Origin: Acidimicrobiales bacterium
GTDB lineage: Bacteria; Actinomycetota; Acidimicrobiia; Acidimicrobiales; Iamiaceae
Direction of reading: 5' to 3'
DNA length: 64,000 nt
Assembly: GCA_035630295.1 (NCBI GenBank)
Contig: DASQKY010000003.1
Coordinates: 1-64,000 of the forward strand
Made by a program: the position numbers and the translations under genes
In this document: one piece after another, positions 43,515-52,127 of the stretch
How the letters are laid out: every line of letters starts with the position of its first letter
Numbering within the stretch: the stretch's first letter is position 1
The notes under the pieces: generated by a model
Seen by the model: the letters and a program-made list of their open reading frames with translations, nothing else
Told to the model about the DNA's origin: nothing
Databases searched by the model: none

Positions 43515-44774
43515 TCAGCCGATGAGGCGGCCCACGCAGTAGATGACCAGGCCGGCCAGCCCGCCGACCACGGTGCCGTTGATGCGGATGAACTGGAGGT
43601 CCCGTCCGACCTGCAGCTCGATGCGCCGGGTGGCCTCGGTGGAGTCCCACCGGGCCACGGTGCTGGCGATGACCTCGCCCACCTCGCCCTTGGACCGCTC
43701 GACCACCTCGACGGCGGTGGAGGCCACCCACGTGTCGAGCCGGGCCTGGAGGGTGGTGTCGTCCCGCAGGCGCTGCCCGAAGTCCTGCACGGCGCCGACC
43801 AGGCGCTGCCGCAGGTCGGAGTCGGGGTCGGCCGAGTGGGCCAGCAGGCCGGCCTTCACGTCGGCCCACACCGTGGACGACCACTCCCGGACCACCGGGT
43901 GGTCGATGAGCTCGTCCTTGAGGGCGTCGGCCCGGGCCCGCAGGGCCGGGGTCCGGGCCAGGTCGTCGGCCAGGGCCCGGACCTTCTGGTCGACCGTGGC
44001 CCGCATCTCGTGCTCGGGGTCGTCGGCCACCTCCCGGAGGAAGCGCTGGACGCCGGTGTGGACCCGGCCGAAGATGCGGTCGTCGACGCGGTCGGGCACC
44101 CACCACGGGGTCTCGCGCTCCAGCCGGGCCCGCAGCACGTCCTCGTTCTCGGCCACCGACTCGGCCACCTTGCGCAGGAGCACCGAGAGCAGCTCCTGGT
44201 GGCGCCCGTCGGCCACCACCAGCTCGATGGCCCGGGCCAGGACGGGGCCGGCCTTCACCGCCCGCAGCCGGGCGGCCACCGCCGCCTCCAGTGACTCCTG
44301 CACCTCCTCGTCCTTGAGCGTGTCGAGGGTGGAGCGCAGCACGCCGGCGGCCTGGTCGCCGACCCGGGCCGCGTTCTCGGGCTCGGCCAGCCAGGCGCCC
44401 AGCCGGGCCGAGAGGGAGAAGCCGGCCAGGCGCTCCTCGACCACGGCCCGGGTCAGGAAGTTCTGCTGGACGAACGTGCCCAGGCCCCGGCCGATGTCGT
44501 CCTTGCGGTTGGGGATGATGGCGGTGTGGGGGATGGGGATGCCCAGCGGGTGGCGGAACAGGGCCGTCACCGCGAACCAGTCGGCCACCGCCCCGACCAT
44601 GGCCGCCTCGGCCGTGGCCCGCACGTAGCCCAGCCACGGCGCCGAGTCCTCCAGCACCCGGGTGGCCACGAAGACCGCGGTGGCCACCACCAGCAGGCCG
44701 GTGGCGGTGCGCTTCATGCGGGCCAGGTCGGCGGCCCGGCGGGCCTCGTCGTCGGCGGGGACGGCGGCCGTCAT
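43515..44774 (-). CDS. DUF445 family membrane protein
   Basis: 419 residues from ATG 44774. Membrane segment near 20-40, the family block [45 protein letters not shown], a long helical amphipathic middle (repeats of ~90 residues), and a C-terminal membrane segment [16 protein letters not shown]. Family function is unknown (YjiN/YheB-like). A long in-frame N-terminal extension to 44957 overlaps dtd and is rejected. Divergent from dtd. Confidence 0.9.
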   Translation of the reverse strand: MTAAVPADDEARRAADLARMKRTATGLLVVATAVFVATRVLEDSAPWLGYVRATAEAAMVGAVADWFAVTALFRHPLGIPIPHTAIIPNRKDDIGRGLGTFVQQNFLTRAVVEERLAGFSLSARLGAWLAEPENAARVGDQAAGVLRSTLDTLKDEEVQESLEAAVAARLRAVKAGPVLARAIELVVADGRHQELLSVLLRKVAESVAENEDVLRARLERETPWWVPDRVDDRIFGRVHTGVQRFLREVADDPEHEMRATVDQKVRALADDLARTPALRARADALKDELIDHPVVREWSSTVWADVKAGLLAHSADPDSDLRQRLVGAVQDFGQRLRDDTTLQARLDTWVASTAVEVVERSKGEVGEVIASTVARWDSTEATRRIELQVGRDLQFIRINGTVVGGLAGLVIYCVGRLIG

Positions 44775-44852
44775 CGGGTGGCTCGGCCGCCGGGCGGGGT
44801 CGGGGGCATCGGCCCAGCATGCCCGGGCCGGCCGCGTCGTAGCCTCCCGCCC

Positions 44853-45290
44853 ATGCGAGCACTGGTGCAGCGGGTGTCCCGAGCCCGGGTGACGGTCGAC
44901 GGCCACGAGGTGGGAGCCATCGGCGACGGCCTCTGCGCCCTGGTGGGCGTGACCCACGACGACGACGGGGACCGGGCCGTGGCGCTGGCCGAGAAGGTGT
45001 GGCGCCTGCGGGTGTTCCCCGACGAGCGGGGCCGCATGGACCGGCCCGTGGCCTCGGTGGGCGGCGAGGTGCTGGTGGTCTCGCAGTTCACGCTGTACGG
45101 CGACACCCGGCGGGGACGGCGTCCCTCGTGGGTGGCGGCCGCGCCCCCGGAGCAGGCCGAGCCGCTGGTGGAGGCCGTGGTCGCCGCCCTGCGGGACCTG
45201 GGGGCCACGGTGGCCACCGGCCGCTTCCGGGCCGACATGGACCTCGAGCTGGTCAACGACGGGCCGGTCACGCTCCTGCTGGAGGCGTAG
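44853..45290 (+). CDS. dtd: D-aminoacyl-tRNA deacylase
   Basis: Hydrolyses D-amino acids (and glycine) misattached to tRNA. 145 residues, exact family length. [13 protein letters not shown] start, active-site [17 protein letters not shown] and the Gly-cisPro loop [10 protein letters not shown] at the C-terminus are all conserved. ATG 44853. Its last 23 nt overlap the 3' end of the convergent lnt-like gene. Confidence 0.96.
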   Translation: MRALVQRVSRARVTVDGHEVGAIGDGLCALVGVTHDDDGDRAVALAEKVWRLRVFPDERGRMDRPVASVGGEVLVVSQFTLYGDTRRGRRPSWVAAAPPEQAEPLVEAVVAALRDLGATVATGRFRADMDLELVNDGPVTLLLEA

Positions 45291-46941
45291 CGGGCTCGGT
45301 CGGGGCGGGCTCGGCCGGGGCCGACTCGACGACGGCCGGCCCGGTCCCGGCCCGGCGGGCCAGCGCCGCGGCCGCGGCCAGCAGGCCCAGGGCCAGCAGG
45401 AACGGTGGCCACGGGCCCCAGCGGAGGAACAGGGTGCGGCCGGTGCGCAGGGGCATGTCCCGGGTCAGGACCTTCCGCTCGCCCACCCCGGTGCGCTCCA
45501 GGACGTCACCGTCGGCCGAGACGAAGGCGGTGAAGCCGGTGGGGGCGATCTGGGCCTCGGCCCGGCCCGCCTCGATGGCCCGGAGCCGGCTGGCCGCCAC
45601 CTGCTGGGACTGGACCAGCGTGCCCCGGTAGCTCGACCCGTTGGTGGGGTTGACCAGGATGTCGGCCACCCGACCTCGCCCGTTCGCGGCGTCGCGCCCC
45701 CGGTCGCCGAAGAACACCTCCCAGGAGATCACCACCCCGACCCGGGCCGGGCCCAGGTCCAAGGTGTTGGGGGCGGTGCCCACGATGGCGTCCTTGGCCG
45801 GGAGGGCGTCGCCGGCCAGGGGCTCCAGCACGTCCCGGTAGGGCACGAACTCCCCGAAGGGGACCCGCCGCACCTTGTCGTAGCGGGCCACGATGGTGCC
45901 GTCGGGGGCGAAGGCCACCGCGGCGTTGCGGAACCGGCCCGGCCCGGCGTCCTCCACCACCCCGACCAGCAGGGTGGTGCCCTTGCGCCGGGCCAGGGCG
46001 GCCAGCTCCTCCCCCTCGCGGGCCTCGGCGATGGGCTCGTCGATGTTGACCACGTTCTCGGGCCACAGCGTCAGATCCGTGCCGGCCGGCACCGCCTGCG
46101 AGGCGCGCAGGTGGGCCAGGAACACCTCCCGGTCGTCGGTCTCGGCGTCCAGGGTCCCCTGCTCCCCCCCGCCCTGCACCAGGGCCACCGACACCACCTC
46201 ACCGATGGGGGCGCCGTCGGGGGCCAGCGTGGCCAGGCCGGTGGCCACCACCACAGCGGCCAGGGCCAGCCCGGCGGCCCGCCAGCACCGGTCCCAGGCC
46301 GCGGAGAGGGCCACGCCGCCGGCCACCGTGACCAGGGCGACCAGGAGCACACCGCCCACCCGGGCCAGGCCGGCCAGGGGCCCGGCCACCTGGCCCATGG
46401 CCAGCTCCGAGAGGGGCACGCCACCGAAGGGCCAGCGCCCCTTGACCGCCTCGAAGGCGGCCCACGCCCCGGGGAGGGCCAGCCACCGCCACCGCCCGGG
46501 GGGGCAGGCGGCCAGGGCCAGGCCCAGCACGGCTGAGAAGAGGGCGACCTCGACCACGTAGCCCGGGGGCGTGAAGGCCACCATCCACCACGTGGAGGGG
46601 GCCAGCAGCCCCATCCCGGCCAGGAACCCCCGGCGGAACCGGGACCCGGCCGGCGCTCCGGCCAGGGCCCGGTCCAGGGCGAACACCCCGACGAAGGCCA
46701 GGGGCCAGAACCCCCAGGGGGGCAGCGAGAGGGCGCACAGCACGCCCCCGGCCAGGGCAGCGAGCGGTCGGCGGCCCCGCGAGGGCACCCAGGCGGGGAC
46801 GTCCATCGACGGGGAGTCTGGCCCAGCCGCTCCCTCCGGACCGACCGCGGTGCTGTGGGGGCGAGGCGTGACGGGCCGGGGACGTGCCGATGCCCGGCGC
46901 TCCAGGGAGGTTCCACCGCGCAGGGCGCGCAACCTCGTCAT
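45268..46941 (-). CDS. Apolipoprotein N-acyltransferase-like protein with Cys-to-Ser at the catalytic position
   Basis: Lnt-type membrane enzyme that adds the third acyl chain to lipoproteins. 557 residues from ATG 46941 (GGAG 7 nt upstream); ATG 46806 is the alternative. Six or so membrane segments, then a nitrilase domain: Glu295 in LTLWPENVV, Lys356 in [15 protein letters not shown], but [13 protein letters not shown] shows Ser406 where Lnt has the nucleophile Cys (V-I-C-Y/F-E). The codon is TCC. It could be a Ser-using variant, an inactive homologue or another nitrilase-like transferase. Several lipoproteins are encoded nearby. Confidence 0.82.
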   Translation of the reverse strand: MTRLRALRGGTSLERRASARPRPVTPRPHSTAVGPEGAAGPDSPSMDVPAWVPSRGRRPLAALAGGVLCALSLPPWGFWPLAFVGVFALDRALAGAPAGSRFRRGFLAGMGLLAPSTWWMVAFTPPGYVVEVALFSAVLGLALAACPPGRWRWLALPGAWAAFEAVKGRWPFGGVPLSELAMGQVAGPLAGLARVGGVLLVALVTVAGGVALSAAWDRCWRAAGLALAAVVVATGLATLAPDGAPIGEVVSVALVQGGGEQGTLDAETDDREVFLAHLRASQAVPAGTDLTLWPENVVNIDEPIAEAREGEELAALARRKGTTLLVGVVEDAGPGRFRNAAVAFAPDGTIVARYDKVRRVPFGEFVPYRDVLEPLAGDALPAKDAIVGTAPNTLDLGPARVGVVISWEVFFGDRGRDAANGRGRVADILVNPTNGSSYRGTLVQSQQVAASRLRAIEAGRAEAQIAPTGFTAFVSADGDVLERTGVGERKVLTRDMPLRTGRTLFLRWGPWPPFLLALGLLAAAAALARRAGTGPAVVESAPAEPAPTEPATPPAGA

Positions 46942-47039
46942 GGTTCACTCCGAGATGGTGCGAGAAAGGTGGTCTTGCACGTCCCACACGACGGTGTCCC
47001 TTCGACCAGAAGGGCCCGTCTCGAAAATGGAGGAATCAC

Positions 47040-47702
47040 ATGGATCGACCACGATGTGGCCGGGTCGTCGCTGCCCTTCTCGCCGCCGTCAGCAGCCTGC
47101 TGTTGACGGCCACGCCCGCGGCGGCAACGACAACAACACTCTACGTCCACGCAGGAACGCTCGACCTCGACATCGACGGGGATCCCGAGTACGAGTTCGT
47201 CTTCGAGCTCGGCGGTGAGGACCACACATGTGCCGACCCGGAGGTGCCACCGGCAGAGTTCATCATCGATGTCGACGGGACAGACACCCTCGTCGAAGAG
47301 ATCAGCTTGGGTGAAGACAAGGGCGGCGGTGTTCACGCCATCTACTTCAATCTTGGAGGAAACGAATACCAACTCGACCGAACGCTCGGCGATCCCGCCG
47401 TCCTCGGGTTCGGCTCGAACGAAGGTATGATCGCAGGAACGCATCCCAACCAGACCTTGACGCAGAGCTTCGTCATCGAGGGCTGGATCAGCACGACCTC
47501 CGGCTGCGAGAAGGGCACGGAGATCTGCCACTACGCCGTCGAGCACACGGTAAGCGGTTCCTACGACGGAACAACGATGCACATGTCCTTGAACGGCTTA
47601 GGCTTTCCCGCTGTGGACTTCTGTGATTCCCCGTTCTCCAACATTGGTAACGGGGTCACGGCCCTGACAGGGCTCACACTTGATGACTCAGTTCCTGTTT
47701 GA
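47040..47702 (+). CDS. Secreted protein of unknown function, lower-GC gene
   Basis: 220 residues. ATG 47040 with GGAGG 7 nt upstream; signal peptide CGRVVAALLAAVSSLLLTATPAAA (cleavage after AAA). The mature part is acidic and Thr/Gly-rich, with Cys in HTCADPE, SGCEKGTEICHY and VDFCDSPF, predicted beta-rich. No recognised domain. Base composition and codon use (many A/T third positions) differ sharply from neighbours, suggesting recent acquisition or relaxed selection. Confidence 0.75.
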   Translation: MDRPRCGRVVAALLAAVSSLLLTATPAAATTTTLYVHAGTLDLDIDGDPEYEFVFELGGEDHTCADPEVPPAEFIIDVDGTDTLVEEISLGEDKGGGVHAIYFNLGGNEYQLDRTLGDPAVLGFGSNEGMIAGTHPNQTLTQSFVIEGWISTTSGCEKGTEICHYAVEHTVSGSYDGTTMHMSLNGLGFPAVDFCDSPFSNIGNGVTALTGLTLDDSVPV

Positions 47703-47823
47703 TCGTCGGGACTCGTGAATTCGGATTTCACTGACCAATAGGCCCCTTCAATGGTCATCTCTTCGTCTACGACGACCGTTGAACGGCCGAGCGAGCGCCC
47801 CTTCGCAGCTCCATGCCGGACAG

Positions 47824-47855
47824 GTCGAGGGTCCACCGGAAGGTGGGCCCTCGAC
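47824..47855. terminator. Hairpin terminator with GGAA loop
   Basis: 14-bp stem GTCGAGGGTCCACC / GGTGGGCCCTCGAC (one G-T pair) around a GGAA tetraloop, between the convergent secreted-protein gene and the 47883 gene. The rest of 47703-47882 shows no coding signal. Confidence 0.65.
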
Positions 47856-47882
47856 GCGACGCCGACACGAAGACGAGTCGTG

Positions 47883-48299
47883 TCAGTAGCCCATGTGCTT
47901 GCGGAACTGCTGGCCGACGACCATGGCCTGGCCCATGCGGCGGGTCCATTCGGCGAAGGCGGCCTTGGCCTCGGCGGCGGGGATGCCGTGCTCGGACTCG
48001 GCCAGGGCGGCCATGCCGTCCTCGTCGGTGATACCCCGGGCCTGGGCCTCCTTGGCCAGGCTGCCGTAGATCTCCAGGCTGAGGTCGTTGACCGGCTGGA
48101 GCATCGGGTCGTCCTCCGACAGCGGCTTGGTCGACGGGCCGCCCAGCAGGGCGGGGTCGGCGGCGATGGGGCCCATGCCCTGCACGCCGATCACGCCGGG
48201 CTGGTCGGCCGCCGTCTGCTGCTGCTGGTAGGCGCTGGCGTGCTGGGCCGCCTGGGCGGCATCCTCCGCGCCCTTCTTGGCCTTCGAGAACAGTCCCAT
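47883..48299 (-). CDS. Conserved-looking hypothetical protein (138 residues)
   Basis: Begins MGLFSKAKKGAEDAAQAAQHASAYQQQQT with GGAG upstream of ATG 48299. A basic/helical start, a Gln/Gly linker (ADQPGVIGVQGMG), then a helical C-terminal half LSLEIYGSLAKEAQARGITDEDGMAALAESEHGIPAAEAKAAFAEWTRRMGQAM. No signal or membrane segment. Not assigned. Confidence 0.65.
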   Translation of the reverse strand: MGLFSKAKKGAEDAAQAAQHASAYQQQQTAADQPGVIGVQGMGPIAADPALLGGPSTKPLSEDDPMLQPVNDLSLEIYGSLAKEAQARGITDEDGMAALAESEHGIPAAEAKAAFAEWTRRMGQAMVVGQQFRKHMGY

Positions 48300-48432
48300 G
48301 GTCGATCTCCTGGTCGGGGGCGGCCGCGTCCTGCGGCCCGGGGCCCAGGGGACCACGGGTCCGGGTCCCACGCTTGAGCGGCCGGTACGCAGATCGCCGG
48401 GGGGCCGTCCCCGGTGGTGGGCAGGCGGCGGG

Positions 48433-49836
48433 TCAGCCTCCGGTCGCGGCCAGGACCCGAGCCGCCGCGGCCCGGCCGCTGGCCACCGAGGCCGGGATGC
48501 CCACGCCCCGGAGGTACATGCCGGCCAGGGCCACGGCGGGGGCGGCGGCGACCAGGGCGGCCTCCGCTCCGGCCACCCGGTCCAGGTGGCCGGGGGTCAT
48601 CTGGGGGAAGGCCCGGTCCCAGCGATGCACTGACGTCGCCCTAGGCCCGCCCCGGAGGGCGAGGACGGCGGTGAGGTCGTCGACCACGGCGCCCACCAGG
48701 TCGCCGTCGTCGAGCAGGAGCGACCCCTGGTCGTCGTCGCGCCCGACCGCGGCCCGCAGCACCACGGTGCCATCCCCGGCCGCCGGGGCCAGGTGGGCCC
48801 ACTTGGACGAGGCCCACGAGCAGGCGGTGACCACCCGGCCCGCGGCCCGGGGCACGAGCACCCCGCTGCCGTCCAGGGGCTGGCCGATGTCCGTGGGGTC
48901 CAGGGCGAGGCGCACGAAGGCCACCGAGGTGTGCTCGATGCCGGCCAGGACGGCGGCCGCCTCGGGGACCAGCCCGGCCAGGGCCGCCGCCGCGGCCGGG
49001 GCGGGAGCGGCCAGCACCACGGCGTCGGCCGCGACGGTGGTGCCGTCGGCCAGGACCACGGCGGGGCCGCGCTCCACCGCCACCACGCCGGCTCCGAGCC
49101 GCACCTCCAGGCGCCCGATGGCCGCCGCCACCTCGGCTGCCGCGGCCGGCAAGCGGGCCATCCCCCCGGACGGGGCGGCGAAGATCGGGGCCTCGGGGTC
49201 GACCCCCGCGGCGCGAGCCCGGGCCAGGTGGGCCCGGCACGCCTCGATGAGGCTGGCGTGGGCCGGGTCGCGCCGCGCCGCGTCGAGCTGGGGGGCCACC
49301 GCGGCCAGGCTCTGCCGCTCGACCGAGCCGGCGTTGATGCCCCCGACCAGCGGGTCGACCAGGTGGGCCAGGGCCTCGGGACCCAACCGGGACCCCACCG
49401 CCTCGGCGATGGTGACGTCGCCGGGGGGCAGGGGGGTGGCCGGGTCGGTGAGGTCGCGGCGCACCCGGGCCAGCCCGTCGGGGGAGAGGAGGCCGGAGGC
49501 GGCCAGGGCCTCCAGGTCGACCGGCACGCCCAGCACCTGGGGGGGCAGGGGGCGGAGGGCGCCGTCGTGCCACACGTGGGCCCGGCGGGAGGCCGGGTGG
49601 ACCAGCCCGTCGCCCAGGCCCACCCGGCGGGCCAGGTCCACCGCCGCCGGGGTGCGGACCAGGAAGGCGTCGGCCCCCTCGTCCACCATGCGGCCGGCGA
49701 AGGGCGAGGTGCGGAGCATGCCGCCCAGCCGGTCGGTGGCCTCCAGCAGGGTGACCTCGGCCCCCGCCTCGACCAGGTCCAGGGCCGCGGCCAGCCCGGT
49801 GACGCCCCCTCCGGCCACCACCACGTGCGGGGTCAC
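48433..49836 (-). CDS. hemG: Coproporphyrinogen III oxidase (HemG/HemY, CgoX)
   Basis: FAD enzyme that oxidises coproporphyrinogen III to coproporphyrin III in actinobacteria. 467 residues from GTG 49836. FAD dinucleotide motif HVVVAGGGVTGLAAALDL at the N-terminus, GGMLRT, the conserved LVGGINAG stretch, and C-terminal GMYLRGVGIPASVASGRAAA, characteristic of this family. In-frame upstream extension to 49962 reads the 62-bp repeat and is rejected. Separated from hemH by that repeat (184 nt). Confidence 0.9.
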   Translation of the reverse strand: MTPHVVVAGGGVTGLAAALDLVEAGAEVTLLEATDRLGGMLRTSPFAGRMVDEGADAFLVRTPAAVDLARRVGLGDGLVHPASRRAHVWHDGALRPLPPQVLGVPVDLEALAASGLLSPDGLARVRRDLTDPATPLPPGDVTIAEAVGSRLGPEALAHLVDPLVGGINAGSVERQSLAAVAPQLDAARRDPAHASLIEACRAHLARARAAGVDPEAPIFAAPSGGMARLPAAAAEVAAAIGRLEVRLGAGVVAVERGPAVVLADGTTVAADAVVLAAPAPAAAAALAGLVPEAAAVLAGIEHTSVAFVRLALDPTDIGQPLDGSGVLVPRAAGRVVTACSWASSKWAHLAPAAGDGTVVLRAAVGRDDDQGSLLLDDGDLVGAVVDDLTAVLALRGGPRATSVHRWDRAFPQMTPGHLDRVAGAEAALVAAAPAVALAGMYLRGVGIPASVASGRAAAARVLAATGG

Positions 49837-49883
49837 CACCTCACCCGCTCGTCCCGGCGGCCCGCCCCGCCGCCCCGCCCCCG

Positions 49884-50000
49884 TCCCCCGAACCGGGCAC
49901 GGGAGAGCCGGGATATCGGGTACATCCGTGCCCGGATGAGGGCGCTCCCCCGAACCGGGCACGAAAGTGCCCGGATATCGGGTCCTTCCGTGCTCGGTTG
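49884..50000. repeat. Two ~55-bp direct repeats with internal hairpins (62-bp period)
   Basis: Copies start at 49884 and 49946. Both begin TCCCCCGAACCGGGCACG and share GGATATCGGGT-C--TCCGTGC-CGG. The second copy contains a perfect CCGGGCAC-GAAA-GTGCCCGG hairpin. Located between hemG and hemH, so it may sit in the leader/terminator of the transcript. Copies and flanks show no target-site duplications I could define. Confidence 0.75.
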
Positions 50001-50020
50001 GTGGGGTTTGGCCGGGCCGG

Positions 50021-50950
50021 TCACGTCAGAGCCCCGGCCGCGGCCACCACCCGGTCGGCCAGGGCGCCCATCACCGCCGGGTCGTCGTCCACGGTGCGGG
50101 TGCGGGCGAAGGCCAGGCCCACCTCGTCGGCCACGGCCCGGGCCTCGATGTCGAGGTCGTAGCCCACCTCCAGGTGGTCGGTGACGAAGCCCTGCGGGCA
50201 CACCAGCACGCCGTCGGCCCGGCCGGTGGCGGCCAGGTCCCGCAGCACGTCGCGCACGTCGGGGCCCCGCCACGGCTCGGGGGTGGCCCCCGCGCTCTGC
50301 CAGGCCAGGCCCCAGCCGGCCCACGGGGCCAGGCCGGCCCGCCGGGCGATGGCCCGGGCGCTGGTGGCCAGCTCGGCCGGGTACGGGTCGGCGGCCAGCA
50401 CCCGCTCGGGGAGGCTGTGGGCGGTGAAGAGCACCTTGGTCCGCTCGGGCAGAGGGGCGAGGCCGTCGACCACGGCCCGGGCCGTGAAGTCCAGCCAGGC
50501 CGGCTCGTCGCTCCACCGCTCGATGCCGACGTGGCGCCCCCCGGCGGCGGTGACGGCCTCCCCCAGGCGGCGCTGGTACTGGCCCACGCTGAACCCGGAG
50601 TAGTGGGGGGCCAGGACCAGGCCCACCACCTGCTCGACCCCGGTCCCGGCCAGGGTGGCGGCGGCGTCCTCGATGAAGGGGGCGGCGTGCTTCTGGCCCA
50701 GCTCGACCCGGAACCGGCCGGGGGCCCGGTCGTCCAGGGCGGCGGTGAGAGCCGCCACCTGCTCCGCGGTGCGCCGGGCCAGCGACGAGGTGCCGCCCAG
50801 GGCCTGGTAGCGCCGGGTCAGGTCGGCCAGCTGCTCGGGGGCCGGGGGCCGACCCCGCCGGATGTGGGTGTAGTAGGCCTCGACGTCGTCGGGGGTGGCC
50901 GGCGTGCCGTAGGCCATGACCACGAGACCGATCGGCGCCCCGGTGGTCAC
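50021..50950 (-). CDS. hemH: Coproporphyrin ferrochelatase HemH/CpfC
   Basis: Inserts Fe2+ into coproporphyrin III in this pathway. 309 residues. [25 protein letters not shown] start, AHSLPERVL with the ferrochelatase catalytic His, and [33 protein letters not shown] near the C-terminus. GTG 50950 overlaps the hemE stop (GTGA). Confidence 0.94.
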   Translation of the reverse strand: MTTGAPIGLVVMAYGTPATPDDVEAYYTHIRRGRPPAPEQLADLTRRYQALGGTSSLARRTAEQVAALTAALDDRAPGRFRVELGQKHAAPFIEDAAATLAGTGVEQVVGLVLAPHYSGFSVGQYQRRLGEAVTAAGGRHVGIERWSDEPAWLDFTARAVVDGLAPLPERTKVLFTAHSLPERVLAADPYPAELATSARAIARRAGLAPWAGWGLAWQSAGATPEPWRGPDVRDVLRDLAATGRADGVLVCPQGFVTDHLEVGYDLDIEARAVADEVGLAFARTRTVDDDPAVMGALADRVVAAAGALT

Positions 50951-52017
50951 CCCTCGACCTCCAGCAGGGCCGGTTGGCCGTCGGCCCGGCCCTCGGTGTG
51001 GACCAGCTCGACCAGGCGCTCCAGCACCTCTGGGTCGGTCTCCGGCAGCACCCCGTGGCCCAGGTTGAACACGTGACCGGGGTGGCCGTCGTTGGCCCGC
51101 AGCACGGCCCGGGCCCCCTCGGCGGTGGCGTCCCACCCGGCCACCACCAGGGCGGGGTCGAGGTTGCCCTGGAGGGCGACGTCGGGGTCGAGGCGGCGGC
51201 GGGCCGCGTCCAGGGGCACCCGCCAGTCGACGCCCACCACGTCGGCCCCGGCCTGCCGCATGAGGGGCAGGAGCTCGCCGGTGGCCACCCCGAAGTGGAT
51301 GCGGGGCACGCCCAGGTCGGCCACGCCGGCCAGCACCTTGGCGCTGGCCGGCAGGACGAAGCGCTGGTAGTCGGCCGGGGTCAGGGCCCCGGCCCACGAG
51401 TCGAAGAGCTGCACGGCGGAGGCGCCCGCCTCGACCTGGGCCCGCAGCGAGGTCACGGCCTGGTCGGCCAGGCGGTCCAGGAGCTGGGCCCACAGCCCGG
51501 GGTCGGTGTGCATGAGGGCCTTGGTGCGGGTCCAGGTCCGGGTGGGCCGCCCCTCGACCAGGTAGCTGGCCACGGTGAAGGGGGCGCCGGCGAAGCCGAT
51601 GAGGGGCACGTCGCCCAGTTCCGCCACCACGGCCCGCACCGTCTCCAGCACGTAGGGCAGGTCGGCCTCGGGGTCGAGGGGCCGGAGCCGCTCCAGGTCG
51701 GCCGGGCCGGCGAAGGGACGCTCGACCTCGGGCCCCACCCCGGGGGTGATGTCGACGCCGAAGCCGATGGCCGCCACCGGGGTGACGATGTCGGAGTAGA
51801 GGATGGCGGCGTCGACCCCGTAGCGGCGGACGGGCTGCAGGGTGATCTCGGTGGCCAGGTCCGGCACCCGGATGGCGTCCAGGATGCTGCCCTCGCCCCG
51901 GATGGCCCGGTACTCGGGCAACGACCGGCCGGCCTGGCGCATGAACCACACCGGCACCGTGGGCCCGGGCTCGCCCCGGCAGGCGCGTAGGAACGGGGCA
52001 TCAGCGGGAGGAGGCAC
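50947..52017 (-). CDS. hemE: Uroporphyrinogen decarboxylase
   Basis: Decarboxylates uroporphyrinogen III to coproporphyrinogen III. 356 residues from GTG 52017. Signature [16 protein letters not shown] near the N-terminus, catalytic Asp in ILYSDIVTP, second signature [18 protein letters not shown]-type [13 protein letters not shown], and [21 protein letters not shown] at the end. First of hemE-hemH, with hemG on the same strand further on. Confidence 0.95.
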   Translation of the reverse strand: MPPPADAPFLRACRGEPGPTVPVWFMRQAGRSLPEYRAIRGEGSILDAIRVPDLATEITLQPVRRYGVDAAILYSDIVTPVAAIGFGVDITPGVGPEVERPFAGPADLERLRPLDPEADLPYVLETVRAVVAELGDVPLIGFAGAPFTVASYLVEGRPTRTWTRTKALMHTDPGLWAQLLDRLADQAVTSLRAQVEAGASAVQLFDSWAGALTPADYQRFVLPASAKVLAGVADLGVPRIHFGVATGELLPLMRQAGADVVGVDWRVPLDAARRRLDPDVALQGNLDPALVVAGWDATAEGARAVLRANDGHPGHVFNLGHGVLPETDPEVLERLVELVHTEGRADGQPALLEVEG

Positions 52018-52127
52018 GCACCGAGGGTACGGCTCAGGGAACGGAAGGACCGAGACCCGCCTAGACTGTCCGCCCTTGTCCGCACTGGTGGTGCGGGCCC
52101 GACGACCGCCCACCTCAGGGGACGATC

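Noticed and set aside
49837-49962. N-terminal extension of HemG
   Set aside because: The frame runs through the intergenic hairpin repeat; FAD motif position fits start at 49836.
49884-50000. CRISPR-like short repeat unit
   Set aside because: Only two imperfect copies, no spacers of regular size and no cas genes; the copies contain their own palindromes.
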